The notes under the pieces are model-generated. The model had not been told where the DNA came from. It was given only the letters and a program-made list of their open reading frames with translations, and did no database searches. A stretch of DNA of 64,000 nt. It comes from Streptomyces cellulosae (GTDB taxonomy: Bacteria; Actinomycetota; Actinomycetes; Streptomycetales; Streptomycetaceae). The position numbers and the translations under genes are program-made. This document shows positions 55,501 through 63,191 of this stretch, piece after piece. The stretch spans positions 62,001-126,000 of the forward strand of contig NZ_JOEV01000024.1 in assembly GCF_000721105.1 (NCBI RefSeq), read 5' to 3'. How positions within the stretch are numbered: position 1 is the first letter of the stretch; each line of letters opens with the position of its first letter.

Positions 55501-58500
55501 GGCTCGCCGCATGAAGTCGAGCAGCGTACGGGTGATCTCCTCGCGCAGCGCCGGGTCCGCGTCGCGCAGCACGGCGTGCGCCGACTGCCAGCGGTCCTGC
55601 CGGGTGGCGATCCAGCCCAGGTCCTCGTAGTCGATCCGCAGCAGTCCCGTCTGCTCCAGGTTCGGCATCGTGATGCGCCAACCGCGCTCCAGGTCGCGGT
55701 AGAGGCGGTACCCGACCACGTCCCGGAAGGTCTTCGCCGCCCGCCGCTCCATGGACGGGGGAAGGTCCGCGCCGGCCGCGTACTCGCGGGAAGCGAGGCC
55801 CATCACCTCGGTGACGGCCTCGGCGAGGTCGTCGTGGCGCAGCCCCTCCTCGCCCGCCAGCACCGCGGCCTGGTACAGGGCGCCGCGCAACTGGGTCACC
55901 TGGGCGAAGTCGTTGAAGTGCCCGGCCTGCAGCGAGGCGTCCTGCCGGTTGTCGACGAAGGTGAGAAGCTTGCGCGCCTCCTTGCCCAGGCTCTCCTCGG
56001 GCACCGCCCGCAGGGACTTCACGATCGACGCTGAGATCAGCGAGGTCGCCGAGGAACGGCCCTCCTGGTCAAGAGTGGCCAGTTTGGCGAAGTCCCGGCC
56101 GCGGGTCTGCTCGTAGGAGACCTGGCAGTGCAGGCAGAACAGGAACGGCGCCGGGACGAACGCCGCCACCAGCCCCTCGCCCGACTCGTTGCCGTGGGCG
56201 TCCACGACGACGCGCTTGGGCAGCCGGGGCCGGTAGGACTTCCTGACGACCATCACGCCTTGCGCGTCCGGCTCCAGCCACGACTCCGGCAACCGCCGGT
56301 CGTCCACGGCCTTCTGGGGATCGGCCGGCCACTCGTAGTCCTCGCCGGGCATGCCCAGGTACAGGTAACCCTCGCCCTCGCGGCCCCCGGAGGCGGAGGT
56401 GTCCCGGCGCGGCTCGTACCGGAACGCGCCGCCATCCTCGGTGCGCCAGACGGTCAGGTACTCCTGACCGCACTCACGGCAGAACGCCAGCGGGAAGAGC
56501 GGCTTGCCGTCGCTGTCCGGCTGCTCCAGCTGGTAGGTGCGGGTCAGCGGGCGGGTGAGCGGATCCTCGAGCGTCGTGTAGACGGTGTCGCCCTTGGAGA
56601 GGAACTGGTGCAGCCGGAACGCGAAAAGCGGCCGCTCCGTCACCGGGTGCTTCGCCTGCGCACCCGCCTCCAGGGTTGTCCGGATCGCCTCGCGCACGCT
56701 CTCCTCGGCCACCCCTGACTGTGCGGCCAGCTCGGCCGCCGCCTCCTCGACGGTGCCCGGAGCGCAGCGGCGGAGCCGCCCCGTGCCCTCCTCGCGCTCC
56801 AGACCGAACCGGGACTCCACCCAACGGGCCAGCGGGTCCTTCGTCAGCGCCTCGTACGAGCGGGGCGCCGCCGGCACTCGAAGCCGCTCGGCGGGCACGG
56901 CCTCGGGGGCCTCCTCGGTCGCCCTGACCAGGGTCTCGCCGATGACCCGCTTCGGCAGCACCGTCGTACCGAACAGCCGGCCGGCGACCTTGGCCACCTC
57001 GCGCCGCTGGTTCTCCCAGGAGCCCTCCGTGGACATGGTCGCCGAAGTGCCGATGCACTGCAGGGTCGCGGAGGCCCGGCAGGCCTCACGGACCCGGCGG
57101 ATGAGGAACGCCACGTCCGCGCCCTGTCGGCCCCGGTAGGTGTGCAGCTCGTCGAAGACGAGGAACTGCAGCCCCTCGGCCATGCGGATCAGGCTGGACC
57201 GGTCGTCCGGCCGGGTCAGCATCAGCTCCAACATCACGTAGTTGGTCAGCAGGATGTCGGGAGGGTTCTTGCGCAGCTCGCGGCGCTCCTCGGTGGACTC
57301 CTGGCCGGTGTAGCGGGCGAAGGTGACCGGCTCGCGGCCCGTCCCGAAACCGTGGCGCAGGTACTTCTCCAGCTCTCCGAGCTGCGAGTTGGCCAGCGCG
57401 TTCATCGGGTAGACGACGATCGCGCGCACCCGGCCTCCGGCGTCGGGTCCCGCCGCCTGACGCTCCTTCAGTACGCGGTCCACGATCGGGACGATGTACG
57501 ACAGTGACTTGCCGGAGCCGGTGCCGGTGGTGAGCACATAGGAGTCGCCCGCCTGTGCGGCCTCGACCGCCTGCCGCTGGTGGAGGTGGAACGTCAGCGG
57601 CCGACCGTCCGGGCGGAGCGAGGTTTCCTTCTTGCCGGCCTGGAAGATCTCCGCGCACCTGGGGTGCAGCACTCCGTCCCGCACGAGGTCGGTGACCTGG
57701 CCGCCGTCGGCGAAGAAGGGGTTCAGCGACAGCCACGGGTCGGGCCACTGCGACTTCGCCGCCAGGTCGTCCGCGACGAAGCCGTCGATCCGGGCGTCCC
57801 GGATCACCGTCGCGCTCTTGGTGAAGTTCTCGTACTCGCTGATCAGGTCCCCGTGAATACCGAAGACGTCCATCGCCTCGGGCAGGCGCGGCTCCCTGCG
57901 CGGCACGGGTGCGGGCGCGGCCGGGGCGGGCTCGGGGAGCAGGGCGCGCAGTCGCGCCACTGGGTCCATCACCTGCCAGTGCGGAGCCAGCAGCGTGGCC
58001 GTGTCGTCCGGTGCGAACGCGAGCGGGAGCAGCGTCTCACGGACCACGGCGGCGTTGTCGGGCCGCAGTTCGGCGTCCTTCTCCAGGAGGCGGTCCACCA
58101 GCCGGACCAGCTCGGCGGGCAGGTCGGGGCGCACCAGGGTCAGCCGCGGCGGCCGCTCGTGCTGGTGCTGTTCGGAGAGTTCGAAGGCAGTCCTGGCGGA
58201 GAACGGCGGCCGTCCGATCAACAGCTCGTACAGGATGCATCCGAGCGCATACAGGTCGGCCGACGCGGAGACCCGTTCGGCGCGGAACTGCTCGGGCGCC
58301 ATGTAGCGGGCCGTGCCGACGCTGACGCCGGTGCTGGTCAGCCGTGTCTGGTCGGGATCGTCGACGACCGATCCCATACCGAAGTCGAGAACCTTGACAG
58401 TGCCGTCGCGGGTGAGCATCGCATTGGCCGGCTTCAGATCTCGGTGGACGACGCCGGCGGTGTGCGCTGCGGTGAGACCGGCGGCGATCTGCGCCCCGAT

Positions 58501-58893
58501 GGCGGCGACCCAGGAAACGGGGAGCTGAGGCTCCTCGTCGATGAGGTCCGCGAGCGGATGACCGTCCAGCAGTTCCATGGCCAGGTAGGGCAGGCCGCTG
58601 CCGCCCGGCGCCTGGTCCACGCCGCCGTCGATCAGCAGGGTGAGGTTCGGGTGTCCCTGGGAGAGCATGCGCATGATCCGCACTTCGCGGCGGAAGCGGT
58701 CGATCTCCTTACCGGATCCCGAGGCGTCGACCGCGATTCCGGTCCGGCCGCGCAACACGGTCTTGACCGCGACATCCCGGTGCGGGGAGTCCGGGGCGGC
58801 CTGAAGGTCTTGGGCCCGATGCACCTCGCCCATGTTCCCGCGCCCCACGATCCCCGTGATCAGGAACCGTCCGTCGACCGTCTCCAGGCCCAC
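52516..58893 (-). CDS. giant fusion: Ser/Thr kinase + DEAD/H helicase + MZB/DUF1998 + Vsr/DUF559-like nuclease end
   Basis: 2125 aa, GTG 58893 after GGGGAGGG. Kinase (1-290): G-loop GRGNMGEVHRAQ, VAVKTV, VVHRDLKPANAML (about 150), DFGMG and GTARYMAPEQF; all Hanks motifs seem intact. Helicase (about 400-1400): LTTGTGSGKSLSYIVPIVDR (about 458), FLVFDELHTYRGRQGADVAF (about 580), PTMELGVDISSLNAVMMRNV and motif VI YAQRSGRAGRSGQPALV (about 1370). Zinc sites: CRECGQEYLT, CDGCGYH...CTMCGEE (about 1675). MZB/DUF1998-like end: CARGCYACLLTYANQTHHRR (about 1943). The last 85 residues (ARPDLVFRLDGASLAVFVDL, then EAGWDVVRFPTD) look like a Vsr/DUF559 nuclease fold, active residues uncertain. Helicase plus DUF1998 is the DruE/DrmAB combination; the N-terminal kinase is the unusual part. 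Confidence 0.85.
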   Translation of the reverse strand: MGLETVDGRFLITGIVGRGNMGEVHRAQDLQAAPDSPHRDVAVKTVLRGRTGIAVDASGSGKEIDRFRREVRIMRMLSQGHPNLTLLIDGGVDQAPGGSGLPYLAMELLDGHPLADLIDEEPQLPVSWVAAIGAQIAAGLTAAHTAGVVHRDLKPANAMLTRDGTVKVLDFGMGSVVDDPDQTRLTSTGVSVGTARYMAPEQFRAERVSASADLYALGCILYELLIGRPPFSARTAFELSEQHQHERPPRLTLVRPDLPAELVRLVDRLLEKDAELRPDNAAVVRETLLPLAFAPDDTATLLAPHWQVMDPVARLRALLPEPAPAAPAPVPRREPRLPEAMDVFGIHGDLISEYENFTKSATVIRDARIDGFVADDLAAKSQWPDPWLSLNPFFADGGQVTDLVRDGVLHPRCAEIFQAGKKETSLRPDGRPLTFHLHQRQAVEAAQAGDSYVLTTGTGSGKSLSYIVPIVDRVLKERQAAGPDAGGRVRAIVVYPMNALANSQLGELEKYLRHGFGTGREPVTFARYTGQESTEERRELRKNPPDILLTNYVMLELMLTRPDDRSSLIRMAEGLQFLVFDELHTYRGRQGADVAFLIRRVREACRASATLQCIGTSATMSTEGSWENQRREVAKVAGRLFGTTVLPKRVIGETLVRATEEAPEAVPAERLRVPAAPRSYEALTKDPLARWVESRFGLEREEGTGRLRRCAPGTVEEAAAELAAQSGVAEESVREAIRTTLEAGAQAKHPVTERPLFAFRLHQFLSKGDTVYTTLEDPLTRPLTRTYQLEQPDSDGKPLFPLAFCRECGQEYLTVWRTEDGGAFRYEPRRDTSASGGREGEGYLYLGMPGEDYEWPADPQKAVDDRRLPESWLEPDAQGVMVVRKSYRPRLPKRVVVDAHGNESGEGLVAAFVPAPFLFCLHCQVSYEQTRGRDFAKLATLDQEGRSSATSLISASIVKSLRAVPEESLGKEARKLLTFVDNRQDASLQAGHFNDFAQVTQLRGALYQAAVLAGEEGLRHDDLAEAVTEVMGLASREYAAGADLPPSMERRAAKTFRDVVGYRLYRDLERGWRITMPNLEQTGLLRIDYEDLGWIATRQDRWQSAHAVLRDADPALREEITRTLLDFMRRALAIDVQYFRDDFDTLQRASEERLTGPWVLGDSDQPTVGTAYPYGSRPGMERSALFLSARGKFGKYLRRNMPELRDLPLEDVQAVIEDLLSVAKAADLVREVEATPERSGPAFRRRAAEKRTGYRVSAAALVWRAGDGERGAVDPLARTYSSGEGPRVNPFFRDLYRTAAAELAGLYAREHTAQVTPEDRLERERQFRDAELPLLYCSPTMELGVDISSLNAVMMRNVPPTPANYAQRSGRAGRSGQPALVTTYCATGNSHDQYYFRRSQDMVSGQVAPPRLDLANEDLVRSHLQGIWLAETDMKLGTAIPDVIDVAYDPDGGDRPDPQMQLPLLSHISDKSWDEDARRRAAAAARTVLAPLIADFESTTWWYDEWIEDRIERAPKEFDASFERWRQLFRAAVIDQYEQNKRVVDHTLTPGEQSRARTRRREAETQTNLLLNRSSDSKSVMSDFNPYRYLASEGFLPGYSFPRLPLAAYIPRSGNRRNADGDYLQRPRFLAIREFGPGALIYHEGARYQVTRVQLPPDASGDLATAEARRCDGCGYHYAVKPGADKCTMCGEELGSKRTGLLHLHTVYTTPRERISSDEEERRRAGFRLETSYAFQDHGARKGRLTSHVTDTDGAPVLDLDYGDSATVRITNLGRVRDKEGEPDGYWLDLGDGRWLNDRAAADAIEGTGMPVVDEDGNEKRRKKRVLPYVEDRRNILVVTLDEPQPEPVALSFLYALERGIEAAFELEDSELTAELLPPDDGPRRRMLFTEAAEGGAGVLRRIQHEKDALSRAARTALEICHFDPDTGEDEGGPTGDEKCARGCYACLLTYANQTHHRRLSRHAARPLLLSLAGARTEREDRGESRSERFRRLVPAVDGARTAPDAAGSAPASASASAPTPVEADLAALVTRGDLLGWLRAKGHRLPDEVDAFVDTAGARPDLVFRLDGASLAVFVDLPGHPADSTRDVEAGYRLEEAGWDVVRFPTDADWDAIVDHNSGYFRLR

Positions 58894-58958
58894 TTGCCCT
58901 CCCCGTTAACCCATCGTATGCAAGGTGGGTACACCCCGTTGAGCGTACACCTTTACCT

Positions 58959-58973
58959 GTTGACGAGGGTCAC
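58959..58973. promoter_or_regulatory. island palindrome (site 5), GTTGACGAGGGTCAC
   Basis: Left arm complete, right arm 3-4 of 6. 66 bp upstream of the kinase-helicase start. On the minus strand it is followed by AGGTAAAGGTGTACGCT, closely resembling the AGGTAGAGTGTGCGCT that follows site 2 before mcrB, so the two operons share both operator and adjoining promoter sequence. Confidence 0.6.
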
Positions 58974-58981
58974 ATTCCTAC

Positions 58982-58996
58982 GTTGACGTTGTCAAC
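58982..58996. promoter_or_regulatory. island palindrome (site 6), GTTGACGTTGTCAAC, perfect
   Basis: The only copy with both 6-base arms perfect. Its centre is 23 bp (about two turns) from that of site 5, so two dimers could bind side by side on one face of the DNA. Confidence 0.75.
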
Positions 58997-59492
58997 GGAT
59001 GGTGGGGCGGGCAACGAGCGCATGATGGTTGGCGGGCAACGAGCGCACTGTCGGCGGCTGACCGGGTGCGGCGGCCGAAGACCTGGACAGCAGGATTGGG
59101 GGGACCGGGACGACGTCGGCCTGCCACTTGAGGTTCCCCCGACGGCATCGCCCCATGTCCGGCGATAGACCAACGGTGCTGGTGAAGCCGTACTTCGCGC
59201 TTTCCCGTGGAGGTTTGTGACGCGCCTTTGCCGTCGGTGTGGCTAAGACTCCGCGGCAGCGCGTCGTTCCTTCTGCGCCCGTGTGCCGGTCACCGTGCCG
59301 TATGGCTGGGCGGGGGAGGGACTGGGGACCTTCGCGTCGAGCTGATGGTCCGTTAGGAAGGTCGGCAAGAGGTCAGTGTGAGTCCTCAAACACTCTGCGA
59401 CAGCTGACCGCGCGTGCGAATCGATGTAATCTCCGGACAACGCCCTTGACCTGCACAGGCAGGCAGGGAGCAGACACACCGGGAGCCTGTCC
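58997..59492. other. intergenic between island and panD
   Basis: About 500 bp without a convincing gene. Short open frames on both strands lack ribosome sites and codon bias. CTTGACC near 59448 could be part of the panD promoter, without a clear -10. This stretch is the right border of the defence island; no attachment site, tRNA or repeat was recognised in it. Confidence 0.5.
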
Positions 59493-59912
59493 ATGCTGCG
59501 CACCATGTTCAAGTCCAAGATCCACCGCGCCACCGTCACCCAGGCCGACCTGCACTACGTGGGATCGGTGACCATCGACGCGGACCTGCTCGACGCCGCC
59601 GATCTGCTTCCGGGTGAGCTCGTGCACATCGTCGACATCACCAACGGGGCCCGGCTGGAGACGTACGTCATCGAGGGCGAGCGCGGATCCGGAGTGGTCG
59701 GGATCAACGGGGCCGCCGCCCATCTCGTCCATCCCGGTGATCTGGTGATCATCATCAGTTACGCTCAGATGACCGACGCCGAGGTACGGGACCACACGCC
59801 CCGAGTCGTGCACGTGGACCGCGACAACCGTGTCGTGGCCCTGGGTGCCGACCCGTCGGAGCCGGTGCCGGGCTCGGACCAGCAGCGCAGCCCGCAGGCC
59901 GTGGTGGCCTGA
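59493..59912 (+). CDS. panD: aspartate 1-decarboxylase
   Basis: 139 aa; ATG 59493, GGGAG upstream. Pyruvoyl enzyme that makes beta-alanine from L-aspartate for pantothenate and coenzyme A. Opening [20 protein letters not shown] and the self-cleavage site Gly-Ser in YVGSVTID (residues 24-25) are exact for the family, as are [17 protein letters not shown] and [20 protein letters not shown]. The C-terminal 20 residues are a variable tail. First gene of ordinary chromosome to the right of the island. Confidence 0.97.
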   Translation: MLRTMFKSKIHRATVTQADLHYVGSVTIDADLLDAADLLPGELVHIVDITNGARLETYVIEGERGSGVVGINGAAAHLVHPGDLVIIISYAQMTDAEVRDHTPRVVHVDRDNRVVALGADPSEPVPGSDQQRSPQAVVA

Positions 59913-59951
59913 CCCCTGACTTTCGACGATCTTCGGACCAGGAGCGTGCCC

Positions 59952-60296
59952 ATGAGTGACATCGAGATCCGCGACGACCGGGCGGCGGGCCGCCTGGAGG
60001 CGATCGGCGGCGGCGAAGTCGTCGGCCGCATCGAGTACTTCGTCCTCGAGTCCCCGGCGACCGCGTTCGTCCCCGTCCACACGATCGTCGAGCCGGCGCA
60101 CGAGGGGAAGGGCATCGCGGGCTCCCTGGCACGCGAGCTGTACGCCATCGCGGGGCGGGAGGGTGTCGTCGTCGCCCCGCTGTGCCCGTACGTCGTCAAG
60201 TGGGCCGAACGCCACCCGGACGAGGCTCCCGCCGCCGACCCCGAGCTGCTCCGCGCGGCGAAGAAGTGGCTGGCGGCGCACCCCGGCCGCTTCTGA
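59952..60296 (+). CDS. GNAT-family acetyltransferase (YjdJ type)
   Basis: 114 aa; ATG 59952 chosen because AGGAG lies 7 bp upstream (GTG 59946 is too close to it). Short GNAT fold: GRIEYFVLESPATAFVPVHT, then the acetyl-CoA loop VEPAHEGKGIAGSLARELYA and closing VVAPLCPYVVKWAERHPD, the pattern of the small stand-alone YjdJ/GCN5-like proteins. 39 bp after panD, so probably co-transcribed. Substrate unknown. Confidence 0.9.
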   Translation: MSDIEIRDDRAAGRLEAIGGGEVVGRIEYFVLESPATAFVPVHTIVEPAHEGKGIAGSLARELYAIAGREGVVVAPLCPYVVKWAERHPDEAPAADPELLRAAKKWLAAHPGRF

Positions 60297-60328
60297 TCCG
60301 CCGGCCGCTACGATCCCCGGACCCGGTG

Positions 60329-60988
60329 ATGCTCGCCCTCCTGCACACCTCGCCCCTGCACGTCCCGGTCTTCGAGGCCCTGCGCGACGTGGACCACCCG
60401 GGCCTGGAGCTGCGGCACCTCGTCGACGAGGAACTGCTGAGCCGGGCAGTTGCGGAGGGGCCCGAAGCGGTCGCGGGCGACGTGCGCGCGGCCCTGCGGA
60501 AGGCGGCCGGCCTCGGAGCACGGGCCGTCCTGTGCACCTGCTCGACCATCGGCCAGGTCGCGGAGGCGGCCGCCGGGATCGGCGTACCGGTGCTGCGGGT
60601 GGACCGACCGATGGCGTCCGCCGCGGTGGCCCTCGGCCCCCGGGTCGTCGTCCTCGCCACCGTCGAGAGCACCTTCGGCCCGACGGTCGCCCTGATCGAG
60701 GAGGAGGCCCGACGTGCCGGCCGCCCCGTCGCCGTCCGCACCCGTCTCGTCCCGGGTGCCTGGGAGCGCTTCGAGACGGGCGACGCGGAGGGTCATCTGG
60801 GCCTGGTGTCCGCCGCGGCCGACGCGGTGACCGACGCTGACGCGATCGTCCTGGCCCAGGCGTCCATGACGCCGGCCCAGCACCTGACGACCACCACGGT
60901 CCCCGTCCTGTCCAGCCCTCGCCCGGGACTGGCGGCGGGGGCGGAGGCAGCGGGCCGCCCGGGGCCGGTGCTTCACTCGGGAGAGTGA
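60329..60988 (+). CDS. Asp/Glu racemase-family protein
   Basis: 219 aa from ATG 60329 (GTG 60326 also possible), 32 bp after the acetyltransferase gene. Asp/Glu/hydantoin racemase-like fold: opening LALLHTSPLHVPVFEALRD, first catalytic Cys in AVLCTCSTIGQVAEAAAG (about residue 70), then VPVLRVDRPMASAAV and VVVLATVESTFGPTVALIEE. The second catalytic Cys region reads AIVLAQASMTPAQH, without Cys, so it may not be a true racemase. Possibly an aspartate- or arylmalonate-type relative. Confidence 0.8.
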   Translation: MLALLHTSPLHVPVFEALRDVDHPGLELRHLVDEELLSRAVAEGPEAVAGDVRAALRKAAGLGARAVLCTCSTIGQVAEAAAGIGVPVLRVDRPMASAAVALGPRVVVLATVESTFGPTVALIEEEARRAGRPVAVRTRLVPGAWERFETGDAEGHLGLVSAAADAVTDADAIVLAQASMTPAQHLTTTTVPVLSSPRPGLAAGAEAAGRPGPVLHSGE

Positions 60989-61060
60989 GTGGCGGCGCTG
61001 CCGTCGGGTACGCGGGGGAGTAGTCCAGAGCCGAAGTCGACCGACTGGCCGGAGGACACC

Positions 61061-61285
61061 ATGACCGACCCGTACTCGGACCCCGTCCATCCGGGTCCCA
61101 CCCCGGACCCCGTTCATCCGCCCGCGCCGGGCCCCGTACCGAGCCCGACCCCCGGACCGGATCCCCAGCCTCCGGACCCCCACCCGGACCCCGTTCCGCC
61201 TCCGCCCCCGGCCCCGGACCCGTCCCCGATCCCGCCAGGACCGGAGCCGGTCCCCAACCCGGAACCGGGACCCCCGCTTTCGTAG
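61061..61285 (+). CDS. small proline-rich protein
   Basis: 74 aa; ATG 61061 with GGAGG 6 bp upstream, which supports translation. Nearly all Pro, Asp, Pro-Gly and Pro-Asp repeats (PGPTPDPVHPPAPGPVPSP and similar). Likely unstructured; no signal peptide or membrane segment. Similar short Pro-rich ORFs are common in Streptomyces; function unknown. Confidence 0.6.
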   Translation: MTDPYSDPVHPGPTPDPVHPPAPGPVPSPTPGPDPQPPDPHPDPVPPPPPAPDPSPIPPGPEPVPNPEPGPPLS

Positions 61286-61347
61286 ACGGCAAGGTGGACG
61301 GCAAGGCGGTGGGCGACGAATCGACGTCGCCCACCGCAGCCCACTTC

Positions 61348-61395
61348 AGGGGCGCGGGGCTGTATCGACAGGCGGCTCCGCCGCGTGGGCGCGAT
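61348..61395 (+). repeat. Streptomyces dispersed intergenic repeat
   Basis: The stretch beginning AGGGGCGCGGGGCTGTATCG and ending CCGCCGCGTGGGCGCGAT is, from memory, a sequence that recurs between genes throughout Streptomyces genomes. Contains the hairpin GGCGGCTCCGCCGC. Lies between the Pro-rich ORF and gnd; 61396-61480 holds nothing else recognisable. Confidence 0.55.
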
Positions 61396-61480
61396 CCATC
61401 GACGCTGGCGTCCGGCGCCGGCTGTGAACCCCTGTCCACCCGGCCCGGCGCCCCACCGACATCACCTCACGCAGTCGGCG

Positions 61481-62920
61481 CTACGCCGAAACCTCGGACC
61501 GGTCCCCGCCCCACAGCGTGTGGAACGCCCCGTCCTGGTCCACCCGCCGGTACGTGTGCGCACCGAAGAAGTCCCGCTGCCCCTGCGTGAGCGCCGCGGG
61601 CAACCGCTCCGCGCGCAGCGCGTCGTAGTAGGCGAGGGCCGCCGAGAAGCCGGGCGTGGGGACGCCCTGCCGGGTCGCCGCGACGACGACCTCGCGCCAG
61701 TCGTCCTGGGCGTCCGCGATCTCCCGGGCGAAGGTCTCGTCGGACAGCAGGCTGGGCAGGTCGGCGCGGGTGTCGTAGGCCGCGCGGATACGGTCGAGGA
61801 AGGCCGCGCGGATGATGCAGCCGCCACGCCAGATCGCGGAGACGGCACCCAGGTCGATGTCCCAGTCGTACTCCTCGCGGGCCGCCGCGATCTCGTGGAA
61901 GCCCTGCGTGTACGACACGATCTTCGACGCGTACAGCGCCTGCTCCACGCGGTCCGCGAAGGCGCCCGCCTCGGACTCGCTCAGTGCCGCCGCCTTCGGG
62001 CCCGCCAGCCCGCGCGAGGCCTCGCGCAGCGGCGCGTGCCCGGACAGGGAACGGGCGAAGACCGCCTCCGCGATACCGGAGACCGGGACGCCGAGGTCGA
62101 GGGCGATCTGGACGGTCCAGCGGCCGGTGCCCTTCTGCTCGGCCTGGTCCACCACGACGTCCACGAACGGCTTGCCGGTCGCCGCGTCCACGTGGGACAG
62201 CACCTCGGCCGTGATCTCGATCAGGTAGGAGTCCAGGCGCCCGGTGTTCCAGGTACGGAAGATCTCGGCGATCTGCGCGGGCTCGTACCCGGCGACGTCG
62301 CGCAGCAGCTGGTACGCCTCACCGATGAGCTGCATGTCGGCGTACTCGATGCCGTTGTGCACCATCTTGACGAAGTGGCCGGCGCCGTCGGGACCGACGT
62401 GGGTCACACAGGGCGACCCGTCCGCGGCCTTCGCGGAGATCTTCTCCAGCATCGGGCCGAGCGAGTCGTACGACTCCTTCGGACCGCCGGGCATGATGCT
62501 CGGTCCGTGCAGCGCGCCCTCCTCGCCGCCGGAGACGCCCATGCCGACGAAGTGGATGCCCTGCTCGCGCAGTTCGCGCTCGCGGCGCCGGGTGTCGGCG
62601 AAGTGCGCGTTGCCGCCGTCGATGATCATGTCGCCGGGCTCCAGGAGCGGGGCGAACTCCTGGATCACCGCGTCGGTGGGGTCGCCGGCCTTCACCATGA
62701 CGACCAGACGGCGGGGCCGTTCCAGCGCGGCCACGAACTCCTTGGCGGTCTCGGCCGCGACGAAGTCGCCCTCGCTGCCGAACTCCTCGACCAGTGCGTG
62801 CGTCTTCGACGCCGTCCGGTTGTGCAGCGCGACCGTGTAGCCGTTCCGCGCGAAGTTGCGGGCGAGGTTGCGGCCCATGACCGCGAGTCCGGTGACGCCG
62901 ATCTGGGCTGTGTTGCTCAT
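61481..62920 (-). CDS. gnd: 6-phosphogluconate dehydrogenase, decarboxylating
   Basis: 479 aa from ATG 62920 (AGGAG 8 bp upstream). Pentose phosphate pathway enzyme: 6-phosphogluconate to ribulose 5-phosphate, CO2 and NADPH. NADP-binding motif IGVTGLAVMGRNLARNFARN with HNRTASKT, the substrate loop VGMGVSGGEEGALHGPSIMP, HVGPDGAGHFVKMVHNGIEY (catalytic Lys and Asn) and QKGTGRWTVQIALDLGVP are all exact. Length fits the long (470-480 aa) form. Monocistronic. Confidence 0.97.
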   Translation of the reverse strand: MSNTAQIGVTGLAVMGRNLARNFARNGYTVALHNRTASKTHALVEEFGSEGDFVAAETAKEFVAALERPRRLVVMVKAGDPTDAVIQEFAPLLEPGDMIIDGGNAHFADTRRRERELREQGIHFVGMGVSGGEEGALHGPSIMPGGPKESYDSLGPMLEKISAKAADGSPCVTHVGPDGAGHFVKMVHNGIEYADMQLIGEAYQLLRDVAGYEPAQIAEIFRTWNTGRLDSYLIEITAEVLSHVDAATGKPFVDVVVDQAEQKGTGRWTVQIALDLGVPVSGIAEAVFARSLSGHAPLREASRGLAGPKAAALSESEAGAFADRVEQALYASKIVSYTQGFHEIAAAREEYDWDIDLGAVSAIWRGGCIIRAAFLDRIRAAYDTRADLPSLLSDETFAREIADAQDDWREVVVAATRQGVPTPGFSAALAYYDALRAERLPAALTQGQRDFFGAHTYRRVDQDGAFHTLWGGDRSEVSA

Positions 62921-63191
62921 GCGGTTGGCTCCTAATGGATCCGGTGAAAGATTCCGGTCGTCGGGGATTCCGGTCGTGCCCGCCAGTATCGCCCCACTGA
63001 CCATCGTGACGTGCCGGTACGCGGACCGCGCATCCGGGTCGGTCAGCATTCCGCAGGCAGATACGCACGAAAGGCCCCACCTGCCTCAGCCGTTCGGAAC
63101 GAGCGTGTGTTCCAGGTCGGTTCGACGTGAGCACGGCCGATTGCCGTCTTGTCATGGCCTGTTCGCGGCGCTTACTTTTGCCCCTCCGTGA

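Noticed and set aside
52543..56034. Long open frame of 1163 codons antisense to the kinase-helicase gene
   Set aside because: Low-complexity Val/Arg/Gly-rich translation without ribosome site; the sense gene has clear helicase motifs.
43119..58893. BREX/Pgl system (kinase PglW plus methylase PglX)
   Set aside because: No PglZ phosphatase or PglY ATPase is present, and the kinase here is fused to a DEAD/H helicase with MZB/DUF1998, unlike PglW.
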